In this document: one piece after another, positions 46,710-57,426 of the stretch
How positions within the stretch are numbered: position 1 is the first letter of the stretch
Layout: each line of letters starts with the position of its first letter
DNA from: an uncultured Pelagibacteraceae bacterium
GTDB lineage: Bacteria > Pseudomonadota > Alphaproteobacteria > Pelagibacterales > Pelagibacteraceae
Direction of reading: 5' to 3'
DNA length: 64,000 nt
NCBI GenBank assembly: GCA_902615715.1
Contig: CACMQA010000002.1
Location: 182,263-246,262 of the forward strand
The notes under the pieces: model-generated
Seen by the model: only the letters and a program-made list of their open reading frames with translations
What the model was told of the DNA's origin: nothing
Databases searched by the model: none
Translations under genes and position numbers: made by a program

Positions 46710-47409
46710 AAGACATGGACAAAGTATCTGGAACGCAGAAAATAGGTTTACCGGTTGGGTAGATGTAGATCTATCTGATAAAGGTGTCCTAGAGGCAGAA
46801 AAATCAGGTCAAATTATTAAAGATCTAAATATAAAAATAGATATTTCTTATACTTCATATTTAAAGAGGGCAATCAAAACTCTTACAACTATCCTTAAAA
46901 AAAATAATTTAAAACTTAAATTCAACACTGCCTGGCAACTTAATGAAAGGCACTATGGCTCTTTGACAGGCTTAAACAAAGAGGAAACTAAAAATAAAAT
47001 TGGTGAAGAGCAGTTTAAAAAGTACAGGAGATCCTGGGATATAGCTCCTCCTCCCATTGAGGAAAAAAGTGAATACCTAAATTTATTCAGTCCGCTGAAT
47101 GCAAGTATACCTGTGGGAATGACCCCATTTACTGAGTCCTTAAAAAGTACATATGACAGGGTGGTACCTTTTTACGAAGAAGAAATTAAGAAAAATCTTT
47201 TAAAAAATAAGAATATTTTAATTTCGGCCCATGGAAACTCTCTTAGAGCCTTATGTAAATATTTATTTAATATTTCGGATACAAAGATAAATGAATTGGA
47301 AATACCAACAGGTAATCCGCTGTTAATTGAATTTGGTGATAATATAAAAATTGAAAAATATAATTATTTAGACAAGTCCAGAGCTAGGGATATAATTTTT
47401 AATCAATAA
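46690..47409 (+). CDS. gpmA: 2,3-bisphosphoglycerate-dependent phosphoglycerate mutase
   Basis: [55 protein letters not shown]. Confidence 0.97.
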   Translation: [239 protein letters not shown]

Positions 47410-48097
47410 TATTAAGACTTTTAATTTTCCTATACATATCAGAAGTGTTTAAGTGGTAAAACTTTTGATTACTTTCTAGGCCTAGTAAGTTTTTATCTTT
47501 TATTAATTTGTCCCATATTTTATTTAGTGAAAAAACTTGTGATGTTTCGTTCATGAAAGCACTTTTATTAATAATTTGCAATCCAGTAAAAATAAATTGA
47601 TTTTCATTATCCTTGGAAATTTTTTCATTATTTAAATTAAAGTCTCCTTTAAAGGAAGGATCAATAGATAATTTCTTGTTCACTAAAAGTAAAGTCGGTT
47701 TATTATTCTTTAAATAAATAAGCTCTAGACTCTTTAATTCTGCTTGGTAATGCTTGCTCCAAACAGTATCTGGATTAATTACAAAAAAAGGATTGTCACC
47801 AAAATTTTGTGTACCTTTAAGTACACCTCCGCCTGTGTCTAATAATAAATTTTCTTCATTAGAAATTGTGATCTTAACTTTAAATTTCTTTCTATTAATA
47901 AATGATTTAATCTGATCAGGAAGATAATGAACATTAATACTTATTTCTTGCACCCCATGGCCGATCAATAAATTTATCGCTCTCTCTAATAAAGTATAAT
48001 TATTTATTTCTAATAATGGTTTGGGGGTTTTAATCGTTAAAGGCTGCATTCTTTTTCCCAACCCTGCTGCTAAAATCATTCCATATTTAATATTCAT
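47399..48097 (-). CDS. murU: Sugar nucleotidyltransferase (MurU-like)
   Basis: GMILAAGLGKRMQPLTIKTPKPLLEIN; followed by amgK/tsaE. Confidence 0.85.
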   Translation of the reverse strand: MNIKYGMILAAGLGKRMQPLTIKTPKPLLEINNYTLLERAINLLIGHGVQEISINVHYLPDQIKSFINRKKFKVKITISNEENLLLDTGGGVLKGTQNFGDNPFFVINPDTVWSKHYQAELKSLELIYLKNNKPTLLLVNKKLSIDPSFKGDFNLNNEKISKDNENQFIFTGLQIINKSAFMNETSQVFSLNKIWDKLIKDKNLLGLESNQKFYHLNTSDMYRKIKSLNIID

Positions 48098-49062
48098 ATT
48101 TTATTTAATTTTTTAAGTTTTTTAATAGACAAGTGTTTATAAAATAATAATTTTAAATTTTTAAGAGCTGGGTTTTGTAATCTTTTTTCTATGAGCGTCC
48201 ATGTATAAGGTAAAAATTTAAGATAATTATCTTTGTTATCTCTTTTGTACAAACGTACAAATATGCCTAATATTTTTAAATTTCTTTGGACCGATAAAAT
48301 ATCAAAATCATTTTTTAATTTTTCAATGTGATCGCTCTTCAGGTTTGAGTTCTTATGATAAAAATCTAATAACTGATTTTGTAATTTATTTGGTAATTTT
48401 ATCCTCACATCATCAATTAAAGATGATACATCATACAAAGGATTTCCAATAATTGCATCCTGGCTATCAATTATTCCTAATTTATTTTTATTAATCATTA
48501 CATTTGAAATATGAAAATCTCTATGTACGAATGTATTATTTTTGAAATTTAATTTTTTGTACACTTTATTTAATTCAGATCTGAGAATTTTCTTAATCTT
48601 ACTAATTTTTTTGTTTTTGAGAACATACTTTAAGTACCAATCAAAAAACAAATCAGATTCTTTGTGAAGATTAGATAATGTATAATTTAGTATTTTAATT
48701 TTTAGCTTTTCAAATTTATAAAGTTTTTTTACTTTTATTTTTTGTATCTTAATTAACAATTTTATTAATGATTTATAACTATTCAGTTTATTCTTTTTTG
48801 AAATTACGTGATCGTAGAAAGATTTTTCGCCTAAATCAGATATTTCGATCATATCGTTATTATAATGATTGCTTAATAATTTTGGAGCATTAATCCTGTT
48901 GTGGTTAAGAATATTATTTATCACCACATATACTATAAGATTTTTAAATTTTTCTTTTTTAGCTGAGACAATGATTGAGGTTTTGTTGTTTTTCTTTAAT
49001 CTATAAAATTCTCTAAATGAAGCATCTCCTGAAATTTTTTTCAATTTATATTTCATTTTCAA
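48094..49062 (-). CDS. amgK: Sugar/aminoglycoside phosphotransferase-fold kinase (AmgK-like)
   Basis: FVHRDFHISNVMINKNKLGIIDSQDAIIGNPLYDVSSLI. Confidence 0.85.
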   Translation of the reverse strand: MKMKYKLKKISGDASFREFYRLKKNNKTSIIVSAKKEKFKNLIVYVVINNILNHNRINAPKLLSNHYNNDMIEISDLGEKSFYDHVISKKNKLNSYKSLIKLLIKIQKIKVKKLYKFEKLKIKILNYTLSNLHKESDLFFDWYLKYVLKNKKISKIKKILRSELNKVYKKLNFKNNTFVHRDFHISNVMINKNKLGIIDSQDAIIGNPLYDVSSLIDDVRIKLPNKLQNQLLDFYHKNSNLKSDHIEKLKNDFDILSVQRNLKILGIFVRLYKRDNKDNYLKFLPYTWTLIEKRLQNPALKNLKLLFYKHLSIKKLKKLNKI

Positions 49063-49498
49063 AATCTTTCCATTTGTTTAACCCATTAATTTTCATTTTT
49101 CTTTCCTTTTCATTTTCTCCGTACTCTAAATAAATTTCTAATTTATTAGTCAATGGTGTTTTAATTAAGTCTGGCCATTCTATAATTTTAATTGTTGTTT
49201 CATTTTCTGAAAAAATACCAAGATGATCTAACTCATTAGCTTTTTTTATTCTATAGAGATCATAATGCATAATTTTAAGATCTTTAATTTCATACTCATA
49301 AAGTAAGTTAAATGTAGGACTCAACACCTCAGTTTCTTTGAGTCCTTTTTGAATTTGTAAGTTATTAATCAAATATCTTGTGAATGTAGTTTTTCCTACA
49401 CCGATTTCACCAATTAAGAAGATGCAATCTCCATTTTCTAATTTTTTTAAAATTTTTTTGGATATTTGATTTAAATGGTCTAAAGATTTAACAATCAT
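49046..49498 (-). CDS. tsaE: tRNA threonylcarbamoyladenosine biosynthesis ATPase
   Basis: IFLIGEIGVGKTTFTRYLI, SPTFNLLYEYE, HYDLYRI. Confidence 0.95.
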   Translation of the reverse strand: MIVKSLDHLNQISKKILKKLENGDCIFLIGEIGVGKTTFTRYLINNLQIQKGLKETEVLSPTFNLLYEYEIKDLKIMHYDLYRIKKANELDHLGIFSENETTIKIIEWPDLIKTPLTNKLEIYLEYGENEKERKMKINGLNKWKDFENEI

Positions 49499-49507
49499 TA
49501 GCTACAA

Positions 49508-50836
49508 CTAGTAGCGATAAGTATCCGGCTTAAATGGTCCTGATGGTTTAACGCTAATATAATCGGCTTGCTCTTTTGACATCTTTGTTAATTTAGCACC
49601 CACTTTTTCCAAATGAAGCATAGCAACTTTTTCATCAAGATGTTTTGGAAGCACATATACTTTCTTCTCATATTTATCTGAATTGTTCCATAGTTCAATT
49701 TGAGCAATTACTTGATTTGTAAATGAAGCACTCATTACAAAACTAGGGTGACCCGTAGCACATCCTAAGTTAACCAATCTTCCTTCAGCTAAAAGAATAA
49801 TTCTTTTTTTACTAGGTAGTTCTATTTCATGAACTTGAGGTTTTATTTCATCCCACTTATAATTTTTCAAAGCCTCAACTTGAATTTCATTGTCAAAGTG
49901 ACCAATGTTGCAAAGTATTGCTCTGTCTTTCATGTTTCTCATGTGATCCGCTGTGACTATATCTTTGTTGCCTGTTGCAGTAACAACTATATCAGCATCT
50001 TTAATAGCTTCATCCATAACAACAACTTTGTATCCTTCCATAGCAGCTTGTAACGCACATATCGGGTCTGTCTCGGTGACCATTACTCTTGCACCTGCTT
50101 GACGTAATGAAGCTGCGCTCCCTTTTCCAACATCGCCGAATCCAGCTACGATGGCCACTTTACCTGACATCATTACATCAGTTGCTCTTTTTATTCCGTC
50201 TACTAAACTTTCTCTACAGCCATATAAGTTATCAAATTTAGACTTAGTGACTGAATCATTAACATTAATAGCAGGAATTAATAATTCTTTGTTAGACTCC
50301 ATTTTTTTTAGCGCTAGAACACCTGTAGTAGTTTCTTCTGAAACTCCCTTAATATCTTTTAATAAGTTTTTATATTCTTTATGCATTAAGGCTGTAAGAT
50401 CGCCACCATCATCTAAAATCATATTTGGTTTCCAATCTTTTTTTCCTTCAATAGTTTGTTTAATACACCACCAATACTCTTCTTCGGTCTCACCTTTCCA
50501 AGCAAAAACAGGAATACCTGATTTGGCTATTGCTGCTGCTGCATGATCTTGTGTAGAGAAAATGTTGCAAGATGACCATCTCACCTCTGCTCCTAACTCC
50601 ACTAGAGTTTCAATTAAAACTGCAGTTTGAATTGTCATATGAAGACAACCTAGGATTTTTGCACCCTTTAAAGGTTTTTTGATTTTATACTCTTTTCTTA
50701 AAGCTATAAGTCCTGGCATTTCCGTCTCAGCGAGAGAAATTTCTTTTCTACCAAAGTCAGCCTGTGAAATATCTTTTACTTTAAAATCTTCAGCCATATT
50801 TCGAATGTTATTATCAACATAAATAAACCATAGCAA
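49508..50836 (-). CDS. ahcY: Adenosylhomocysteinase
   Basis: [53 protein letters not shown]-terminus. ATG may be internal ([10 protein letters not shown]). Confidence 0.97.
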   Translation of the reverse strand: MLWFIYVDNNIRNMAEDFKVKDISQADFGRKEISLAETEMPGLIALRKEYKIKKPLKGAKILGCLHMTIQTAVLIETLVELGAEVRWSSCNIFSTQDHAAAAIAKSGIPVFAWKGETEEEYWWCIKQTIEGKKDWKPNMILDDGGDLTALMHKEYKNLLKDIKGVSEETTTGVLALKKMESNKELLIPAINVNDSVTKSKFDNLYGCRESLVDGIKRATDVMMSGKVAIVAGFGDVGKGSAASLRQAGARVMVTETDPICALQAAMEGYKVVVMDEAIKDADIVVTATGNKDIVTADHMRNMKDRAILCNIGHFDNEIQVEALKNYKWDEIKPQVHEIELPSKKRIILLAEGRLVNLGCATGHPSFVMSASFTNQVIAQIELWNNSDKYEKKVYVLPKHLDEKVAMLHLEKVGAKLTKMSKEQADYISVKPSGPFKPDTYRY

Positions 50837-50845
50837 GAAATAATG

Positions 50846-52366
50846 TTAGGACAATTTAGGAAGTAAAACCTCAACTTGAGCTCCTTTTGTATTAAGCCTA
50901 TTTGAAGCTGCAATTGTACCTTTATGTAATTGAATAATATTTTTTACAATATTTAAACCTAAACCAGAGTGCTTACCGAAACTCTTAGGCCTGTTACTGT
51001 AAAATCGTTTAAAGATTTTCTGAGGTGAAGTTTCAGCAAATCCTGGTCCTTCATCTTTCACTGATATCAGTAAATTACTAGAAGTTTCCTCTAAATCAAT
51101 TTCAATTTTTTGATTATCTATACTGAAAGATATTGAATTATCTAATAAGTTTGCAATCACCTGTTCTAATCTATTGCTTATACCAAGAATAAAATGTCCA
51201 TTTTTACTTTTAATTTTATTTTTAATGATTATCTCAATTTTTTTATTTTGGTTAATTAGATCTTGATTAAAATCATCTACTACACCATTTATAATTTCAA
51301 CCAAATTAATTTTACTCATTTTTTCACGAGATAAAGACGCCTCATCTTTTAACATCTGAGTATAATCAGTAATTAATCTTTCTATACGTTCTGCATCATG
51401 ATTTATTATTTTAAGTAACTTCTCACCCTCATTTTTTTCAGTAGTTTTATCTAAAAGTTCAGAAGCACTTTTTAAAGATGCTAGTGGATTTCTAATTTCG
51501 TGAGCCAAATCATTAGAAAATGTTTCTGCTCTATTAGTTCGTTGTTGTAATTCTTTAGTCATTTCATCAATAGATTGGGTTAATTTTCCAATTTCATCAT
51601 CTCTAACAAAAACTTTATTTATATCAATGGTCTGGTTGGATTTTTTTTTAATTCCATCACTAAATTTAACCAGCATACCAATCGGTTTTAGAATATATTT
51701 ATTCAAAAATAGAGAAAAAATTAAGATAACGATCACAACAGCGATCATAGTTCTTATAATAAATGCTTTTCTCTCTTTAACAGCAATAGTGATATCATTT
51801 GCTTGCTCAGATACAACTATGTAACCGATGTCATTATTTTGAAATTTTATTTTACTAAGTGTGCTTACAAAAAAATTATTTTTTTCGTCATTTGTAAATG
51901 TCATTATTTCATCATTGTATTTATTTGTAATAATTTCCTTTATTTCATCTTTTTGTTCCTCTACAAGTCTTTCTTCAATCTCTGGACTAATGGTTTCACT
52001 TCCTAAAGCTTCTTCAAAAATTATATCTGATCCTGTAAAAACACTTTGATCCAAATCTAAAATATTTGTGTCACCTATAAGATTTCCAGATAAATCATAA
52101 AATTGAACACGATCTAAACTTTGAAATAAAAATCTAGTAGAGAGTAAGAAATCTCTAATTCCCTCTTTTGTGTATTCTACACTTAGTCTTTCAAGATTAT
52201 CTTTAGTATTATTAATAACTATTTTGTGGTTATCCGATCTTTCTTTTACTAGCGTTGGCTGAATTGCTTCAAGGTATATAATTGTAAAAAGTCCTAAGAC
52301 AGAAAAGACTGTAAGATTAATTATTAAAAACTTCTTTAGAATAGAAGCTGATTTTTTTTGTTTCAT
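50846..52366 (-). CDS. chvG: Sensor histidine kinase, ChvG-like
   Basis: Two TMs, HAMP, SNDLAHEIRNPLASLKSASELL, VKDEGPGFAE, HSGLGLNIVKNIIQLHKG. Confidence 0.88.
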   Translation of the reverse strand: MKQKKSASILKKFLIINLTVFSVLGLFTIIYLEAIQPTLVKERSDNHKIVINNTKDNLERLSVEYTKEGIRDFLLSTRFLFQSLDRVQFYDLSGNLIGDTNILDLDQSVFTGSDIIFEEALGSETISPEIEERLVEEQKDEIKEIITNKYNDEIMTFTNDEKNNFFVSTLSKIKFQNNDIGYIVVSEQANDITIAVKERKAFIIRTMIAVVIVILIFSLFLNKYILKPIGMLVKFSDGIKKKSNQTIDINKVFVRDDEIGKLTQSIDEMTKELQQRTNRAETFSNDLAHEIRNPLASLKSASELLDKTTEKNEGEKLLKIINHDAERIERLITDYTQMLKDEASLSREKMSKINLVEIINGVVDDFNQDLINQNKKIEIIIKNKIKSKNGHFILGISNRLEQVIANLLDNSISFSIDNQKIEIDLEETSSNLLISVKDEGPGFAETSPQKIFKRFYSNRPKSFGKHSGLGLNIVKNIIQLHKGTIAASNRLNTKGAQVEVLLPKLS

Positions 52367-53064
52367 TAGCTAACATTCCATCTATACCCACTTCCATATC
52401 TAGTTTCAATTGCAGAAAACTTTTCATCTACCTTTTTAAACTTTTTTCTTATTCTTTTTACATGACTATCAATAGTTCTATCTTCAATTTCTGTATTTTC
52501 CTTATAGGCAATATCCATTAAATGCGCTCTTTCTTTTATCACTCCTGGTCTTTTAGCTAATTCTTTGACAATTAAAAATTCAGTAGTTGTCAATTTATCT
52601 GGTAGAGCTTTTCCATTCCACTCGCACTCCAACTGAGCGGGGTCTAGTTTTAATTTACCATGACTTATTATATTTTTTGTGTCATCGACAGTGTTAGTTT
52701 TTTTTCTTAGTTGAACTCTTATTCTCTCTATTAAAACTTTGGTTGAAAAACCACCAGATTTTTTAACAAAATCGTCAGCACCCAACTTTAAACCAAGTAG
52801 TTCGTCAACTTCATCATCTTTTGATGTTAAAAAGATTATTGGAATTGACATTTTTTTTTTAAGTTTTTTAAGCAACTCTTCTCCATCCATCCTTGGCATT
52901 TTAATATCTAGAATTGCTAGGTCAGGTGGATTTCTAGTTAATCCAATTAAAGCAGATTCTCCGTCAATATAAGTTTGGACTTTAAATCCCTCTCTTTCCA
53001 AGGCCATGCTTATACTTGTTAATATATTTCTATCATCATCTACTAAAGCAATAGTTTGAGTCAT
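52366..53064 (-). CDS. chvI: OmpR-family response regulator, ChvI-like
   Basis: IALVDDDRNILTSI, LAILDIKMPRMDGEELL, TIDSHVKRIRKKFKKV...YGSGYRW. Confidence 0.92.
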   Translation of the reverse strand: MTQTIALVDDDRNILTSISMALEREGFKVQTYIDGESALIGLTRNPPDLAILDIKMPRMDGEELLKKLKKKMSIPIIFLTSKDDEVDELLGLKLGADDFVKKSGGFSTKVLIERIRVQLRKKTNTVDDTKNIISHGKLKLDPAQLECEWNGKALPDKLTTTEFLIVKELAKRPGVIKERAHLMDIAYKENTEIEDRTIDSHVKRIRKKFKKVDEKFSAIETRYGSGYRWNVS

Positions 53065-53103
53065 ATTTTTATTTTCTTGATTATGATGTCAAAATTTAGG
53101 CGT

Positions 53104-55869
53104 TTAATGGGCTTCTCCCCAATTGTTTCCAGAGTTAATACTAACTTCTAAAGGTATAGAAAACATATGATGATCCGAACTTGAAACTGAGGTCATTGCT
53201 TCTTTTACAATCTTTTTTACTTCATTCTCATCTTTTTTTAAACACTCAAAAATAAGTTCATCATGTATTTGTAAAAGCATTTTTGCTTTCTTTTTTTCTT
53301 CAAGAACCTTATCAATTTTTATCATCGCCAATCTAATAATATCTGCTGCCGATCCTTGTATTGGAGCATTTATAGCTGCTCTTTCCTGAAAGGCTCGTAC
53401 ACTAAAATTTTTATCATTAATTCCTCTTAAATGAATTCTTCTCCCAAAAATATTTGTGACAAAACCCTGCTTCCTGCAAGTTTTAATTGTAGTGTTCATA
53501 TAATCTTTTATCTCAGGAAATTTCCTAAAATATGAATTAATAAAACTTAAAGCTTCTTCGTTTGACACCGAAATTTGTTTCGCTAATCCATATTGTGTGA
53601 TTCCGTAAATAATTCCAAAATTGATGGCCTTTGCTTTTCGTCTAAAATCATCCGTCACTTTTGCAATTGGAACATCAAAGACTTGGCTCGCTGTTAGAGA
53701 ATGGATATCTTGATTATTTTTAAAAGCTTTCTTTAACTCTTTTACATCAGCCATATCGGCAAGAATTCTCATTTCTATTTGATTATAATCCGCTGAAATA
53801 AGTAAATTATTTTTATCTGCTACAAATGCTTTCCTAATCTCTTTACCATCTGAAGTTTTTATAGGAATATTTTGTAAATTTGGATCACTCGAGGCTAGCC
53901 TGCCAGTATTAGTTGCTGCTAGTAAGAAGGAAGTATGAACTCTATTTGTTTTTTTACTTATATGATCTTGTAAAGCATCTGTATAAGTACTTTTCAATTT
54001 TGAAACCTGCCGCCATTCTAAAACTAAATTGGGAAATTTATGTCCTGTTGAAGCTAAATCCTCTAAGATTTTAGCACTCGTAGCTAAACTACCTTTTTTG
54101 GTTTTTTTTAACTTAGCTATCTTTAAGTCATTATAAATAATTTCTCCTAATTGTTTTGGTGAACCGATATTGAATTTTTTACCTGATATTTTGTAAATTT
54201 CCTTTTCAATAGTAGTCAATCTTATCTCAAATTTCTTAGAAAGTTTTTTAAGATAAGCGTCATCAACTTTTATGCCATTCATCTCAAGCCTTGAAAGGAT
54301 TTTGATCATTGGTTTTTCAAACTCCTCATAAACTCTTTCTAGCTTTTCCTCGGATACTCTTTCAGATAAAACTTCATATAATCTAAGAGTTATGTCTGCA
54401 TCCTCAGCAGCATACTCAGTGGCAGGTTTAATATCTACATCTGCAAAATTTAATTGTTTTTTTCCGGTTCCTACTAAATCTTTATACGAAATCGTTTTAT
54501 GGCCAAGGTGCAATTCAGATAAAGTATCCATATTGTGTCTATTATTTCCAGCATCTAATGTATACGAAAGTAACATCGTGTCTTCTACCGAGCTCAATTC
54601 GATACCATTATTTTTAAATATAATAAAATCGTATTTTATATTTTGGCCAACTTTTTTTATACTTGGATCTTCTAAAATTGGTTTGAGTTTTTTTAAAACT
54701 ACATCCTTTTTTAATTCCGTTCTCTCTTTATGACCTACTGGAATATAAAAAGCCTCATTGGCCTCATGACATACTGATACACCCACTAAATCAGCTTCTT
54801 GTGGATTTAGAGAAGATGTTTCGGTGTCGACTGCTATAACCGATTTTTCATCAAGTTTTTTTATTAATTCATCAAGTTGTTTTTCTTTTGAAATAGTTTT
54901 GTAGATCTTAGTATTTATCTTATTATTTTTTTTTACTAGAGTTTGATCTTTAAAATCTTTATTTGCTGGCTGGCCATAAAAACTTATTGCTTGACTTAAC
55001 AATCTATTAAACTCCATGTCTCTTAAAAAATCGTACAGTTTATCTTTATTTATATCTTTAATGATGAAATCAGCAGCATCATTCTTGAGTGGAACATCAT
55101 TTTTCAAAGTAACCAGTTGCTTGCTAATCATGGCCTTGTCTTTGTTAGACAATAATGTTTCCCTTCTTTTGTTCTGAGGTATTTCTGATGCTTTCTTTAA
55201 TAAATTTTCTAGAGTTTTGTATTTATTTATAAGTTCTGATGCTGTTTTAATGCCAATTCCAGGAACCCCTGGAACGTTATCTGAGCTGTCTCCAGCAAGC
55301 GATTGTACGTCAATTACTTGATTTGGTTTAACTCCAAATTTTTCTATTACTTCTTTTTCACCTATTACTTTACTTTTCATAGGATCAAATAGTCTGACTT
55401 TATTTGATACTAATTGCATCAAATCTTTATCGGATGAAATTACGGTAACCTTTGCACCTGCTTCCGTAATTTTTTTTGCATAAGTTGCTATAAGGTCATC
55501 TGCTTCATAATTTAAAAGTTCAATTGATGGTAAATTAAAGGCTTCAACAGATTTTCTTATATATTCAAACTGAGGGGCTAAATCGTCAGGTGCCTCTGCC
55601 CTGTTTGCTTTATAATCACTGTAAATTTCATTTCTAAAATTTTTTCTAGCTGAGTCAAATATAACAGCAAAATGAGTAGGTTTGTTTTTAGAGTGATCTG
55701 ATCTAGCATCCTCTAAAAGCTTAAAAAGCATAGAACAAAAACCACTAACGGCTCCTGTAGGCAGACCGTCACTTTTTCTAGATAAAGGCGGTAACGCATA
55801 ATAAGCTCTGAATATATAACCTGAACCATCTATTAAATAAAAATGATCTGTTTTTTTTATTGAACTCAT
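53104..55869 (-). CDS. polA: DNA polymerase I
   Basis: 921 aa; 5' nuclease, 3'-5' exo (VIAVDTETSSLNPQEADLVG), polymerase motifs (NLQNIPIKTSDGKEIRKAF, RRKAKAINFGIIYG, LQIHDELIFE). Confidence 0.98.
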   Translation of the reverse strand: MSSIKKTDHFYLIDGSGYIFRAYYALPPLSRKSDGLPTGAVSGFCSMLFKLLEDARSDHSKNKPTHFAVIFDSARKNFRNEIYSDYKANRAEAPDDLAPQFEYIRKSVEAFNLPSIELLNYEADDLIATYAKKITEAGAKVTVISSDKDLMQLVSNKVRLFDPMKSKVIGEKEVIEKFGVKPNQVIDVQSLAGDSSDNVPGVPGIGIKTASELINKYKTLENLLKKASEIPQNKRRETLLSNKDKAMISKQLVTLKNDVPLKNDAADFIIKDINKDKLYDFLRDMEFNRLLSQAISFYGQPANKDFKDQTLVKKNNKINTKIYKTISKEKQLDELIKKLDEKSVIAVDTETSSLNPQEADLVGVSVCHEANEAFYIPVGHKERTELKKDVVLKKLKPILEDPSIKKVGQNIKYDFIIFKNNGIELSSVEDTMLLSYTLDAGNNRHNMDTLSELHLGHKTISYKDLVGTGKKQLNFADVDIKPATEYAAEDADITLRLYEVLSERVSEEKLERVYEEFEKPMIKILSRLEMNGIKVDDAYLKKLSKKFEIRLTTIEKEIYKISGKKFNIGSPKQLGEIIYNDLKIAKLKKTKKGSLATSAKILEDLASTGHKFPNLVLEWRQVSKLKSTYTDALQDHISKKTNRVHTSFLLAATNTGRLASSDPNLQNIPIKTSDGKEIRKAFVADKNNLLISADYNQIEMRILADMADVKELKKAFKNNQDIHSLTASQVFDVPIAKVTDDFRRKAKAINFGIIYGITQYGLAKQISVSNEEALSFINSYFRKFPEIKDYMNTTIKTCRKQGFVTNIFGRRIHLRGINDKNFSVRAFQERAAINAPIQGSAADIIRLAMIKIDKVLEEKKKAKMLLQIHDELIFECLKKDENEVKKIVKEAMTSVSSSDHHMFSIPLEVSINSGNNWGEAH

Positions 55870-55911
55870 ATATACATATTACATTGAATTCTTAACTAAG
55901 ATTAAAAAATT

Positions 55912-56841
55912 ATGTCTAATAATGCTTTAATTGTTGAAAATCTTAATAAAATCTATTCGAATTCCAAATCAAAAAAAGAAACTAAAGCTATAACTGATTT
56001 AAGTTTTGAAGTTAAAGAGGGAGAAGTGTTTGGACTGCTAGGACCAAATGGAGCTGGCAAAACAACTTTTTTAAGTATTTTAGGAGGAACAGTAACTAAA
56101 ACATCTGGATATGTTAATGTTTGGGGTTTTGATCTAGACAAAAACCCAAGGCAAGTTAAAGCTTCAATAGGAATAGTTCCGCAGGAAGTAAACCTAGATG
56201 CTTTTTTCAGTCCAAAACAATTACTAGAACTTCAAGCTGGTCTTTATGGAATAGCCAAAAGAGATAGGATAACAGAATTAATACTTCAATTGGTTTCCTT
56301 AGAAGGTAAGGCTAACGCTTACTCAAGAAGTTTGTCTGGTGGTATGAAAAGAAGACTTTTAATTGCAAAAGCAATGGTTCACCAGCCTCCAATATTAATT
56401 TTGGATGAGCCGACAGCAGGAGTGGATGTAGAGCTTAGAAACAACCTTTGGAATAATGTAAAAAAACTTAACAAAGAAGGTGTAACAATAATTTTAACAA
56501 CTCACTATCTTTTGGAGGCACAAGAAATGTGTGATCGTATAGCTATCATTGATAAAGGTAATTTGGTTGCTTTAGATACAACAGAAAAACTTTTAGAAAG
56601 AATTAAATATAAAAAAATCAATTTTAAAGTTAAAAATGTAGATTTAAATCTCCCTTTAGTTATGAAAGGAATCAAATTTGAAGTGGTTTCAAAAAATCAA
56701 ATTTCAGCAATATATGAAAAAAATTCATTAAATTTTGGCGAAATAATAAATTATTTTAATCAAAATAACATAAAAATTGAAGATATTTCTACAGATGATG
56801 GTGACTTAGAAGATGTATTTGTCCAGTTAACAAAGCACTAG
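55912..56841 (+). CDS. ABC transporter ATP-binding protein (ABC-2/drug-export type)
   Basis: GLLGPNGAGKTTFLSILGG, RSLSGGMKRRLLIAKAMVHQPPILILDEPTAGVD. Confidence 0.95.
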   Translation: MSNNALIVENLNKIYSNSKSKKETKAITDLSFEVKEGEVFGLLGPNGAGKTTFLSILGGTVTKTSGYVNVWGFDLDKNPRQVKASIGIVPQEVNLDAFFSPKQLLELQAGLYGIAKRDRITELILQLVSLEGKANAYSRSLSGGMKRRLLIAKAMVHQPPILILDEPTAGVDVELRNNLWNNVKKLNKEGVTIILTTHYLLEAQEMCDRIAIIDKGNLVALDTTEKLLERIKYKKINFKVKNVDLNLPLVMKGIKFEVVSKNQISAIYEKNSLNFGEIINYFNQNNIKIEDISTDDGDLEDVFVQLTKH

Positions 56842-56872
56842 ATTTCTACGAAAAAAAAGTTTATTTAGTCTT

Positions 56873-57424
56873 ATGGAATTAGTAAAAAGTTTAAAGCAAT
56901 TTAAATTGTTAAAATATATTTTCTTAGCTTTAATTGGCAGCATTATACTAGCTATTTCCTCAAAAATTAAGATTCCTTTCTATCCTGTTCCAATGACAAT
57001 GCAAACATTGGTAGTTTTAATTTTGGGTATAGTTTTTGGTTGGAAACTTGGTTTGGCAACTGTTTCTTTATATTTGTTCGAGGGAATAATCGGGCTACCT
57101 GTTTTTTCAGGAACTCCAGAAAAAGGTTTAGGGTTAGTTTACTTTACTGGTCCTACAATGGGTTATCTCTTGGGTTTCTTAGTTGCTGTCTATATTTCTG
57201 GAAAATTTAATTATGACAGTAATTTAATAAAAAACTTTTTGAAACTTTTACTAGCAACAAGTTTTATTTATATCTTAGGTATGACTTGGTTGGGTACTCT
57301 AGTTGGTTGGGATAAACCTATTTTTCAGTTGGGTGCGCAACCTTTTTTACTTGCAGAACTTTTTAAAATTTTAATTATAACTTTTACAGTTAGTCAAATC
57401 AGGAAAATTAAAAAATTAATATAA
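56873..57424 (+). CDS. bioY: Biotin transporter BioY
   Basis: KIPFYPVPMTMQTLVVLILG, GLPVFSGTPEKGLGLVYFTGPTMGYLLGF. Confidence 0.95.
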   Translation: MELVKSLKQFKLLKYIFLALIGSIILAISSKIKIPFYPVPMTMQTLVVLILGIVFGWKLGLATVSLYLFEGIIGLPVFSGTPEKGLGLVYFTGPTMGYLLGFLVAVYISGKFNYDSNLIKNFLKLLLATSFIYILGMTWLGTLVGWDKPIFQLGAQPFLLAELFKILIITFTVSQIRKIKKLI

Positions 57425-57426
57425 TT

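Noticed and set aside
50151-50546. 131-aa plus ORF
   Set aside because: Antisense shadow of ahcY.
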